Source: CAZVPZ01 sp964629245
GTDB taxonomy: Archaea > Nanohalarchaeota > Nanosalinia > Nanosalinales > Nanosalinaceae
Reading direction: 5' to 3'
Length of the DNA stretch: 12,606 nucleotides
NCBI GenBank assembly: GCA_964629245.1
Contig: CAZVPZ010000025.1
Location: forward strand, 1 to 12,606
Shown here: positions 1 through 5,415 of the stretch, in pieces
Position numbering within the stretch: the stretch's first letter is position 1
Layout of the letters: every line of letters starts with the position of its first letter
The notes under the pieces: generated by a model
What the model was told of the DNA's origin: nothing
Database searches by the model: none
Seen by the model: the letters and a program-made list of their open reading frames with translations, nothing else
Made by a program: the position numbers and the translations under genes

Positions 1-13
1 AGTTTAGCCCGAT

Positions 14-163
14 GGGCCGGTAGCTCAGTCTGGCAGAGCGCTTGGCTCTTAACTGGTTACGCTCAGTTAGCACGCAATCACCGGTTCCACCGGTGGCCAG
101 CAAGCTGGCTTAGCCTATCAGATTGAAACCAAGTGGTCGCGGGTTCAAATCCCGTCTGGCCCA
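14..163 (+). tRNA. tRNA-Lys(CTT) with intron
   Basis: Elongator tRNA for lysine AAG codons. The spliced exons (14-51 and 128-163) fold fully. The acceptor stem is GGGCCGG/CTGGCCC with one G-T pair, and the D stem is GCTC/GAGC. The anticodon stem is CTTGG/CCAAG around the loop CTCTTAA, with anticodon CTT at 48-50. The variable loop is TGGTC, the T stem is GCGGG/CCCGT, and the T loop is TTCAAAT. The discriminator base is A163. CCA is not encoded, so it must be added after transcription. The gene lies only 13 nt inside the window, so its promoter cannot be judged. Its 3' end is repeated twice downstream (208-229 and 282-303). Confidence 0.95.
52..127 (+). other. tRNA-Lys intron, relaxed bulge-helix-bulge
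   Basis: A 76-nt intron at the canonical 37/38 position. The runs of A at both junctions would allow a shift of one base either way. The expected geometry is visible: exon stem 41-45/129-133, 3-nt bulges at 50-52 and 126-128, and an intron inner helix of CTGGT 53-57 with ATCAG 117-121. The central four base pairs (46-49 CTCT against 122-125 ATTG) form only at the ends, leaving two pyrimidine mismatches in the middle. The body holds two hairpins: CACCGG/CCGGTG at 79-95 and GCCAG/CTGGC at 96-109. No ORF is seen in it. Removal by the archaeal splicing endonuclease is inferred. Confidence 0.85.
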
Positions 164-229
164 TCCGGATTTGATAGCCTCCAGAAAATCTCCGATTTTC
201 GTCGGGGTTCGAATCCCGTCTGGCCCATC
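164..229 (+). repeat. tRNA 3'-end repeat unit A
   Basis: This 66-bp unit lies directly after the tRNA and ends with a 22-nt copy (208-229) of tRNA positions 144-165: T loop, 3' T stem, 3' acceptor strand, discriminator and TC. There is one change, TTCGAAT for TTCAAAT. The unit begins with GGATTTG (167-173), which can pair with CGAATCC (210-216). Between them is a perfect 7-bp hairpin, GAAAATC-TCC-GATTTTC (184-200). The unit cannot form a complete tRNA because the 5' acceptor strand and D arm are missing. It could be an attachment-site remnant, a partial tandem duplication of the tRNA, or a structured cassette. Confidence 0.8.
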
Positions 230-303
230 ACTTCATGCTGGTTAAGCCGGGATTTGTCCGAGAAGAACTTGCTTCTTCGACTTCAAATCCCGTCTGGCCC
301 ATC
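230..303 (+). repeat. tRNA 3'-end repeat unit B
   Basis: This 74-bp unit ends in an exact 22-nt copy (282-303) of tRNA positions 144-165. CGGGATTTG (248-256) pairs perfectly with CAAATCCCG (284-292), enclosing the smaller hairpin GAAGAA-CTTGC-TTCTTC (262-278). A 12-nt segment, GCTGGTTAAGCC at 237-248, resembles GCTGGCTTAGCC in the tRNA intron (104-115) at a comparable distance from the repeat. The unit may therefore be a diverged duplicate of the intron 3' part plus the 3' exon. The copy overlaps the end of the convergent methyltransferase gene and provides its stop codon. Integrase-generated attachment sites are the alternative explanation. Confidence 0.8.
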
Positions 304-1068
304 TTTCTGGAAGACGTAGTAGGTGCACTGCTCGGGCACTACTATACCCTGGCCGTCCTGACCGTTGTCGTAGACCTTGAGCGCAGTTTTCAGCTGTTCG
401 CCCGAATCTTCCTCCAGTTCGGCGTTCAGGTATTCCGTTATGTGGAAGTCGATCGAGTCGTACATTTCATCGACGGAATCAAAGTTGTAGCCAGACCGTA
501 TGACGCCATCCTCCACGGGTTCACCGAAAACTTTCCTGTACGCCTCAGGTTCTGCCTCGAAACCGCCGAGGTCAGTGATACCTGCCTCGTCGAGGAACCG
601 GTTGAAGATGCGGTCGTACTCGCTTTCCGGCCAGTAGCGTATAAGGAAAACCTTGCCGCCATCACTAAGCACTCTTCGTTCCTCTCTCGCGGCGGCCCGG
701 GGCTCACGGTATCCTACCCAAGCGTCGATCACGGTGTCGAAACTTTTCGCAGGGAAAGGCATATCGGTGGTATCCGCCGCGAGGAATGAAAGCCGCTCCT
801 TAACCGCGTCATCTCTCTTCCCGTGCTTGGACTCGCAGTACCGGGCCATCTCCGGTCTCCGGTCGAATGCAACATGACGGTTTGAATCCGCCACCTCTGC
901 AAGCCGGAATGAAAGCCGACCGGAACCCATGCCTGGTTCAAGGATCTCTTTTCCTTCCAGGTCAAGCACGCTGGTTATAGCCACCAGCTCTGGATCGGAG
1001 TCGTAGGTCTCCGCCCAGCGCTCCCAGTCAGACGCGAAACCCGGTTCGAAGTCAGCGGAAACAGTCAT
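283..1068 (-). CDS. class I SAM-dependent methyltransferase
   Basis: A 261-aa Rossmann-fold methyltransferase of unknown substrate. SAM-binding motif I is ILEPGMGSGRLS (42-53), followed by an acidic strand end, AFDRR (67-71). Next come the LAADTTDMPF segment (96-105), motif IV FDTVIDAW (110-117) and RVLSDGGKVFLI (132-143). This is the order seen in UbiE/Methyltransf_11-like proteins. No signal peptide or membrane segment is seen. The ATG follows a purine-rich GGGAGGGG, which may act as a close Shine-Dalgarno sequence. A TATA-like element lies 36-43 nt upstream. The last six residues (GPDGI plus the preceding Asp) and the TGA stop are encoded by tRNA-derived repeat unit B, so the present C-terminus was set by whatever event placed that repeat. 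The gene converges on the tRNA. Confidence 0.85.
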   Translation of the reverse strand: MTVSADFEPGFASDWERWAETYDSDPELVAITSVLDLEGKEILEPGMGSGRLSFRLAEVADSNRHVAFDRRPEMARYCESKHGKRDDAVKERLSFLAADTTDMPFPAKSFDTVIDAWVGYREPRAAAREERRVLSDGGKVFLIRYWPESEYDRIFNRFLDEAGITDLGGFEAEPEAYRKVFGEPVEDGVIRSGYNFDSVDEMYDSIDFHITEYLNAELEEDSGEQLKTALKVYDNGQDGQGIVVPEQCTYYVFQKDGPDGI

Positions 1069-1078
1069 CCCCTCCCAG

Positions 1079-1088
1079 TATATTTTAT
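1079..1088 (+). promoter_or_regulatory. TATA box for the DUF456 gene
   Basis: TATATTTTAT is centred about 30 nt before the ATG at 1113. This predicts a transcription start close to 1108 and a nearly leaderless mRNA, consistent with the absence of a Shine-Dalgarno sequence before that ATG. Confidence 0.5.
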
Positions 1089-1103
1089 CCCTGTAGACAT
1101 TTG

Positions 1104-1111
1104 TATTATAA
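1104..1111 (-). promoter_or_regulatory. TATA-like box for the methyltransferase
   Basis: The minus strand reads TTATAATA. A start about 25 nt downstream would fall near 1080, giving a leader of about 10 nt that contains the GGGAGGGG purine tract before the ATG at 1068. It overlaps the expected start region of the divergent DUF456 gene, so the two promoters probably interfere. Predicted from position and composition only. Confidence 0.4.
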
Positions 1112-1112
1112 C

Positions 1113-1592
1113 ATGAATCTTTTCACGCTGGTCGCTTTACTGCTGATGGTTCTGGCGGTTGCAGGAAGCTTTACTCCAGTTCTGCCGGGAGCTCTTCTCT
1201 CAATAGCAGGGATCCTGGTTTACTGGTGGAGTACGGGATACACCTCCCCGGGCACGTTCTTCCTGGCCGCCTTTATCCTGACCGGCTTGACAGCGGCTCT
1301 AGTGGACTACTTCGGCGGGGCGTTAGCAGCCCGTGCAGGGGGAGCCTCCTCCAGGACAAGTCTCGCCGCGGGCATGGTCGGGCTGCTGCTTTTCTTCGTG
1401 GCCGGACCTGTTGGGATACTTGTCGGTATAGCGGGAACGGTTTTCCTGCGTGAATACATGAGAACCGGGGAGCGCGAAAAAAGCCTCCGGGCTGCAGCCT
1501 ACTCCACCGCCGGCGTCCTAGGTTCAGCGGTCGTGCAGTTCATGGTAACGGTCTCGCTCCTCCTAGCCTTCATGATCGCGCTCATAGTCTGA
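1113..1592 (+). CDS. DUF456 family membrane protein
   Basis: A 159-aa, highly hydrophobic protein. It begins with a membrane segment (about 3-20) and a FTPVLPG turn, then a second segment ending in the WW of LVYWW. Further helices lie around 47-70, 85-110 and 135-158. The central GGALAARAGGASSRTSLAAG stretch and the following GPVGILVG match the glycine-rich pattern of the DUF456 family, whose function is unknown. I chose the ATG at 1113. An in-frame TTG at 1101 would add four residues but would lie upstream of the predicted transcript start. The 3' end overlaps the convergent fusion gene by 11 bp. The protein is much less acidic than its neighbours, as expected for an integral membrane protein. 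Confidence 0.75.
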   Translation: MNLFTLVALLLMVLAVAGSFTPVLPGALLSIAGILVYWWSTGYTSPGTFFLAAFILTGLTAALVDYFGGALAARAGGASSRTSLAAGMVGLLLFFVAGPVGILVGIAGTVFLREYMRTGEREKSLRAAAYSTAGVLGSAVVQFMVTVSLLLAFMIALIV

Positions 1593-3513
1593 ACCGGGGG
1601 AAAGATGTAACCGCGGTCTCAAACTCTCCACCCTCTCCAGCAGGGTTGAAACGGTGCTCCCTTGATAGCTGTATCAGCTCTTCCACGGATTCGCCATCCA
1701 GTTCACGCCCTACCCATGACTCGTCGAGACCTCTAGCCGCGACCTCAGTGACTTCAATCTTGAATCCCTCGCTCACCAGCCACCGGAGGTAGTTCTCCGG
1801 GTCTTCCTGCCAGAGCGGTGTGAAAACCTTCAGCCCAAGCTTCTCCGCTACAGCATCGACGCGGTCCCTCTGGTAGGAGGAAGCAAGAGCGCCCGCTACA
1901 ACGCCTTCAACACGGTGGAACTCGACTGCCTGTCGAAGCGCTGATCCCAGGTCACCCAGCTCGTCTTCTTTCTCGCCCTCCGTCTCTTGGACTATAAGAG
2001 GTATATCAAGCTTCTCCGCCTGCTTCCTTACGACTTCCTCTTCCTTGGTGTCGAACATGTAGCTGTCCGGGTTCTCGCTCTGGAGGTTGACTAGGCACGC
2101 GATTTCGCTATTCCTGCGCGCCATCCGGTAGAGCGCGGCGTTTGAATCCTTGCCCCCGGAGCTAAGTGCCGCCAGGCGGTGGTTCGGCTCTGATCTAAAC
2201 GTGTTGAGGTATTCCTGTTTCGAACTGTAACCAGTGTTCTTTGCCAGACGGTCTATCGCCTTGTCGAAGTTGCTGCCGTACTGTGCCGCGGTCTTCTTCC
2301 GCCAAGCGACTTCCACCGGGACACCCAGTTTCTCCGCCGCGAGTCTCAGGACGTACTTCCGATAGTCGTCCCTGACCTTGAACTCGCCGGGGATTGTCAG
2401 CGCGTGCTCCACCAGTTCGTGGTCGAGGAAAGGGACCCGGAGTTCGTAGCCGTTCCTCATCGCGACGACGTCGTCCCGGTAGAGGTCTCTCTCAAAAATC
2501 GATCGGAGACCAGAGAGACACTCCCTGTTGGTGTAGTCTCCCATCCGTGAATAGCCCGCGTAGAGCTGTTCGCTTCCAAGCCCTGAGAAAACGACCTTTC
2601 CGTCATCCGCTTCCTGAAGGGCGAAGTGAAAAGGTAGCGCCACTCCCAGCTTGACAGTCGAGGTAGTAGATATCCAGCTCGTGAGTTTCGGCAACATCAT
2701 CTCCACCTCTTCCAGCTCAGCCTGGTAGCACTCAAGCTCCAGCCCCATCTCATCAGCCACCTTCTCCGCCCATTCAACATCCCTGGGCGCATCCACATTA
2801 CCGTGCTCTATACCCGCCGTGTAGCAGGTGAAGTCAGCATCGAGTTCCTGTAGGGCGGCAGCTATCATCGTGGAGTCGACGCCTCCAGAGAAAAGTAGCC
2901 CGAAATCACCGCCAGGTATCCTTTTCTCGACCGAACTCAGGAACATCCGCTTTATCTCCTCCGCCACCTCTTCCATGTCCTTCTCGTCCTCGGCCACCTC
3001 GAAGAACTCCCTCTGCTCAAACCCTATCTCACCTGACTCGGTATCGTACCTCAGAACGTGGCGGGGATGGAGTTCCCTTGCCTCAAGTTCCTGACTCTCT
3101 AGAGCCTGTTTCTCCGACGCAAAAGCGAACGGTTCCCGGGAGTACCAGACCGGCTTCACACCTAGTGGGTCCCGGGCCAAGACGAGTTCACCCTGATTAT
3201 AATAGGCGAGCGCGTAGACACCGTCCAAGTGTTCTAGAACAGAGACGCCCTCCCGGTCCATCAACTGCAGGAGGAGTTCCGCATCGTTTCTTACATCCAG
3301 GCCGTATTCTGCTTCAAGCCCCTTCCAGTTGTATATTTCGCAGTTCGCAATCAGGGCTCCTTCGCCCTCGAGAGGCTGTTCGACCTCACCCACGACAGGG
3401 TGTAGAACATGACCCAAAGGGAATTCTTCCTCAAGAACTTTCGAAGACCTTCCCCGGTGCTCAAGGGCCCCCACCAGTTCTTCAACCTTCGAACCACCTG
3501 CTATACCACACAT
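1582..3513 (-). CDS. asparagine synthetase-like amidotransferase fused to Dph6
   Basis: A 643-aa three-domain protein. Residues 1-140 form a class II glutamine amidotransferase: MCGIAG with catalytic Cys2, HRG at 19-21, NCEIYN at 57-62, and RDPLGVKPVWY at 114-124. Residues about 175-435 resemble an asparagine synthetase domain: PP-loop SGGVDS (209-214), SGLGSEQLYAGY (310-321), ELRVPFLDHELVE (357-369), and KKTAAQYGS. Residues about 443-643 match diphthine-ammonia ligase (Dph6, DUF71/ATP_bind_4): a second PP-loop SGGKDS (452-457), ASSYQRDRVDAVAEKLGLKVF, GLDESWVGREL (595-605), and GEGGEFET (626-633). Dph6 amidates diphthine on translation elongation factor 2 using ATP and ammonium. Fusion to a glutaminase suggests that ammonia is delivered from glutamine (inference). 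The synthetase part is shorter than a full AsnB of about 550 aa. The gene lies 30 nt after nucS on the same strand and has no clear Shine-Dalgarno sequence. The start at MCG is fixed by the Cys2 requirement. Confidence 0.88.
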   Translation of the reverse strand: MCGIAGGSKVEELVGALEHRGRSSKVLEEEFPLGHVLHPVVGEVEQPLEGEGALIANCEIYNWKGLEAEYGLDVRNDAELLLQLMDREGVSVLEHLDGVYALAYYNQGELVLARDPLGVKPVWYSREPFAFASEKQALESQELEARELHPRHVLRYDTESGEIGFEQREFFEVAEDEKDMEEVAEEIKRMFLSSVEKRIPGGDFGLLFSGGVDSTMIAAALQELDADFTCYTAGIEHGNVDAPRDVEWAEKVADEMGLELECYQAELEEVEMMLPKLTSWISTTSTVKLGVALPFHFALQEADDGKVVFSGLGSEQLYAGYSRMGDYTNRECLSGLRSIFERDLYRDDVVAMRNGYELRVPFLDHELVEHALTIPGEFKVRDDYRKYVLRLAAEKLGVPVEVAWRKKTAAQYGSNFDKAIDRLAKNTGYSSKQEYLNTFRSEPNHRLAALSSGGKDSNAALYRMARRNSEIACLVNLQSENPDSYMFDTKEEEVVRKQAEKLDIPLIVQETEGEKEDELGDLGSALRQAVEFHRVEGVVAGALASSYQRDRVDAVAEKLGLKVFTPLWQEDPENYLRWLVSEGFKIEVTEVAARGLDESWVGRELDGESVEELIQLSREHRFNPAGEGGEFETAVTSFPRFRL

Positions 3514-3543
3514 GTTTCCAGTACGGTGTTGAAACCTTTTGAA

Positions 3544-4341
3544 TCAGGACTGGTCCACTTCGTAATCGGGAGAGAAATCACTGAGCCCTGACTGGGAGTT
3601 GTCAAGCGCTTCATAGCTCGCGATAACGTCCTCCATCTCTACCTCCACGAACTCCAGGCCGCGATCCTCAAGGTATTCGAGCACATTCTCCGTCATCTTG
3701 GGCGCGACAAGTATACCCCTGACTTCTCCGCGGTACTCCTTCTCTATCTCGTCAACGTACCTTTGAAGCTGAAGGACGGTGTTGTAGTCCGGGTTCCTCT
3801 TGACCTCTATAACGACATAGTTGTTGTTCTCGTCACGTCCGAATACATCTATAAAACCTGCCTGCGTCTCCTTCTCCCGCTCTATGACCTTGAGCCCGGC
3901 CTCGACGAGGCCAGGGTTCTCCTCTATAGATTCGTGGATGTCGACCTCGTGGCCCCTTATCTTGAGGTCCGACCTGTCAACTAGCTGGGACACAGAGACT
4001 AGGTCAATCCGCTCGAATCTTATCTCCACCTTTTCCTCTGGCGAGGTCCTGAAGGCCTTCAGGACAAGCTCTTCATCGCCTTTGTCCTCCTCTATACTCA
4101 CGTCCCAGGAGTCCACCTCGGGCTGCCAGTTCTTGGGCTGGTAGTTCTGCGGTCCGTGCACGAGAAGCGCGGAGTCCTGCTTCACTATAACTATACGTTC
4201 ACCCCGGTCCAGCTTGGACTTTGCGCGTCCTTGGTAGCTGACCCTGCACAGCCCGTTCGCCTGGAGCGTGTAGTTGCGGGACAAGTACTCCTCCATCATT
4301 TTCCTTGCATCCTCAAAATCCGGGTTTTCGAGTAACTCCAT
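3544..4341 (-). CDS. nucS: NucS/EndoMS mismatch-specific endonuclease
   Basis: A 265-aa nuclease that cuts both strands at mismatched bases, in the non-MutS repair route of many archaea and Actinobacteria. The C-terminal RecB-like nuclease domain shows GFIDVFGRD with D165, then IEVKR with E179 and K181 (D-x13-E-x-K), then Q191 and Y195 in VLQLQRYV. The N-terminal DNA-binding domain has the NWQPE motif (N71-W72), matching the mismatch-recognition region of the family. The C-terminal QSGLSDFS (250-257) is a degenerate PCNA-interacting peptide (Q-x-x-L-x-x-F). Length is normal for the family. The ATG is about 25 nt from an AT-rich TATA-like element, so the transcript is probably leaderless. The AsnB-Dph6 gene follows in the same direction and may be cotranscribed. 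Confidence 0.92.
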   Translation of the reverse strand: MELLENPDFEDARKMMEEYLSRNYTLQANGLCRVSYQGRAKSKLDRGERIVIVKQDSALLVHGPQNYQPKNWQPEVDSWDVSIEEDKGDEELVLKAFRTSPEEKVEIRFERIDLVSVSQLVDRSDLKIRGHEVDIHESIEENPGLVEAGLKVIEREKETQAGFIDVFGRDENNNYVVIEVKRNPDYNTVLQLQRYVDEIEKEYRGEVRGILVAPKMTENVLEYLEDRGLEFVEVEMEDVIASYEALDNSQSGLSDFSPDYEVDQS

Positions 4342-4360
4342 GCCACGGGGATTCGACGCG

Positions 4361-4371
4361 AATTTTTTAGC
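4361..4371 (-). promoter_or_regulatory. TATA-like box for nucS
   Basis: The minus strand reads GCTAAAAAATT. It is centred about 25 nt upstream of the nucS ATG, which would give a leaderless transcript. Confidence 0.4.
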
Positions 4372-4382
4372 TCTAACCTAGG

Positions 4383-4388
4383 TTTAAA
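4383..4388 (+). promoter_or_regulatory. TATA box for radC
   Basis: TTTAAA is centred 27 nt upstream of the radC ATG, with no Shine-Dalgarno sequence between them, implying a leaderless mRNA. It lies back to back with the nucS element, so the two repair genes share a 71-bp divergent promoter region. Confidence 0.5.
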
Positions 4389-4412
4389 GAGCGAGAGTTC
4401 AAAGCTAGAAAC

Positions 4413-5078
4413 ATGGATTATACTATCAAAGACCTGCCTAAAGAGGAGCGACCGCGGGAGAAACTAGAGAAACATGGTTCTAGAAGTCTCACAAATGTGG
4501 AACTTCTTTCAATAGTCCTGAGAACCGGGATTCAGGGCAAAAACGTGAAGGAGTTGAGTGGAGAGGTGCTGGGTAGCTACTCCCTCTCCTCGCTCGCCGA
4601 TCTTCCCCTCAACGAGCTGGAGAACATTGAGGGCATCTCAAGGGTCAAGGCGGGACAGTTGGTCGCAGTAGGCGAACTGGCGAGGAGGATGAAAAAGGAG
4701 AAGAGGGAGGAGATATCGAACTTTTCTGACGTGGAGGCGAGGGTGAAAGACATGAGATTCTTTGACCAGGAGATGCTCCGGGTCTTCCACCTGAGCGCGG
4801 GCAATGAACTCCTGGCCGAGGAGGAGTTCGAGGGCGGGATCAGTGCGGTCGAACTCGACCTCCAGAAACTGTTCCGGTCCGCGCTGAAAGAGGGTGCGGC
4901 AGCAGTGGTGCTCGCCCACAACCACCCCTCCCGGGACGCCTCCCCCACGGAGCAGGATATCTCGACCACCAGGGAGGCGATAGAGGTGGGAAAGAAACTG
5001 GGCTTAGAGGTTCTGGATCACGTGATTATCGGCGATGAGATCTCCAGCATGAGGGTGGAAACCGGACTCGATTTCTGA
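4413..5078 (+). CDS. radC: RadC family JAMM/MPN protein
   Basis: A 221-aa RadC-type protein with normal family length. The N-terminal part begins DYTIKDLPKEERPREKLEKH, the usual opening of the family, and contains a helix-hairpin-helix-like segment (about 60-90, around IEGISRVKAGQL). The C-terminal JAMM metalloprotease-like domain has H169-N-H171-P-S and D182 in TEQD, the HxH...D zinc-ligand pattern. The usual HNHPSG is HNHPSR here. The biochemical role of RadC is unresolved despite its name. Bacterial and some archaeal copies sit near mobile elements or repair genes. The family is patchy in archaea, so lateral gain is possible. Divergent from nucS. Confidence 0.88.
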   Translation: MDYTIKDLPKEERPREKLEKHGSRSLTNVELLSIVLRTGIQGKNVKELSGEVLGSYSLSSLADLPLNELENIEGISRVKAGQLVAVGELARRMKKEKREEISNFSDVEARVKDMRFFDQEMLRVFHLSAGNELLAEEEFEGGISAVELDLQKLFRSALKEGAAAVVLAHNHPSRDASPTEQDISTTREAIEVGKKLGLEVLDHVIIGDEISSMRVETGLDF

Positions 5079-5082
5079 CCCT

Positions 5083-5095
5083 CTTTAATACTTTT
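5083..5095 (+). terminator. possible T-rich terminator after radC
   Basis: CTTTAATACTTTT starts 5 nt after the radC stop codon. Archaeal RNA polymerase terminates at short T runs without a hairpin, so this could end the radC transcript before the RNA polymerase operon promoter. Weak evidence. Confidence 0.25.
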
Positions 5096-5112
5096 CGGTG
5101 GAGGTCACCACC

Positions 5113-5121
5113 TATTTAAAG
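5113..5121 (+). promoter_or_regulatory. promoter of the RNA polymerase operon
   Basis: TATTTAAAG is a good archaeal TATA box, 52-60 nt before the rpoH ATG. A start about 25 nt downstream (near 5142) leaves a leader of about 30 nt. Immediately upstream, GGTGG (5097-5101) and CCACC (5108-5112) form an inverted repeat that covers the position of the TFB recognition element. This could be a regulator site or chance. Confidence 0.55.
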
Positions 5122-5172
5122 TTTATCAGTGGGAGTTGATACTGTAGCTTCTCCGGGTGGCAAAGGGATAAA

Positions 5173-5409
5173 ATGGCGCTAGATGTGACGGAACACGAGG
5201 CGGTACCGGAACACCGTAAACTGGAAGAGGACGAGGTTGAAGAGGTTCTAGAAAAGTACGGTGCAGAAAGGGAAGACCTGCCCAAGATTGAGAGGACCGA
5301 CGCCGCGCTCAAGTCGATGGAAGTGGAGGTCGGCGACATTATCGAGATAGTGAGAGACTCCCCGACGGCTGGCGAGACCACCTATTACCGGAGAGTTATA
5401 GAAAGGTGA
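5173..5409 (+). CDS. rpoH: DNA-directed RNA polymerase subunit H
   Basis: A 78-aa subunit equivalent to the C-terminal domain of eukaryotic Rpb5, located at the jaw of the enzyme. Family hallmarks are VTEHEAVPEHRKL at the start, YGAEREDLPKIERTDAA in the middle, and GDIIEIVRDSPTAGETTYYR at the end. Length is normal. It is the first gene of the polymerase operon, as in most archaea. Its last codons (AGG TGA) form part of the Shine-Dalgarno sequence of rpoB'', which implies coupled translation. Confidence 0.95.
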   Translation: MALDVTEHEAVPEHRKLEEDEVEEVLEKYGAEREDLPKIERTDAALKSMEVEVGDIIEIVRDSPTAGETTYYRRVIER

Positions 5410-5410
5410 T
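5404..5410 (+). promoter_or_regulatory. Shine-Dalgarno sequence fixing the rpoB'' start
   Basis: AGGTGAT is fully complementary to the archaeal 16S rRNA 3' tail and overlaps the rpoH stop TGA. Five nucleotides later comes CTG at 5416, in the frame of RpoB''. The same arrangement (GAGGTGAT, four bases, ATG) starts rpoA'' at 11208 over the rpoA' stop. This makes a non-standard CTG start the best reading. Confidence 0.65.
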
Positions 5411-5415
5411 TACTC

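Noticed and set aside
1..303. CRISPR array suggested by the three regularly spaced 22-nt repeats
   Set aside because: The repeat is the tRNA 3' end, the first copy belongs to a functional tRNA, the spacers carry hairpins related to each other, and no cas gene is seen.
164..303. Additional complete tRNA genes downstream of tRNA-Lys
   Set aside because: Only the T loop and 3' acceptor strand are present. No matching 5' acceptor strand, D arm or proper anticodon loop could be found.
235..789. 184-aa plus-strand open frame over the methyltransferase gene
   Set aside because: It is antisense to a clearly recognisable SAM methyltransferase and has no family motifs. It begins inside repeat unit B.
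1582..3513. Two separate genes (asnB-like and dph6) joined by a sequencing error
   Set aside because: The frame is continuous through a normal linker around residues 430-445, with no stop, start codon with Shine-Dalgarno sequence, or frame change there.
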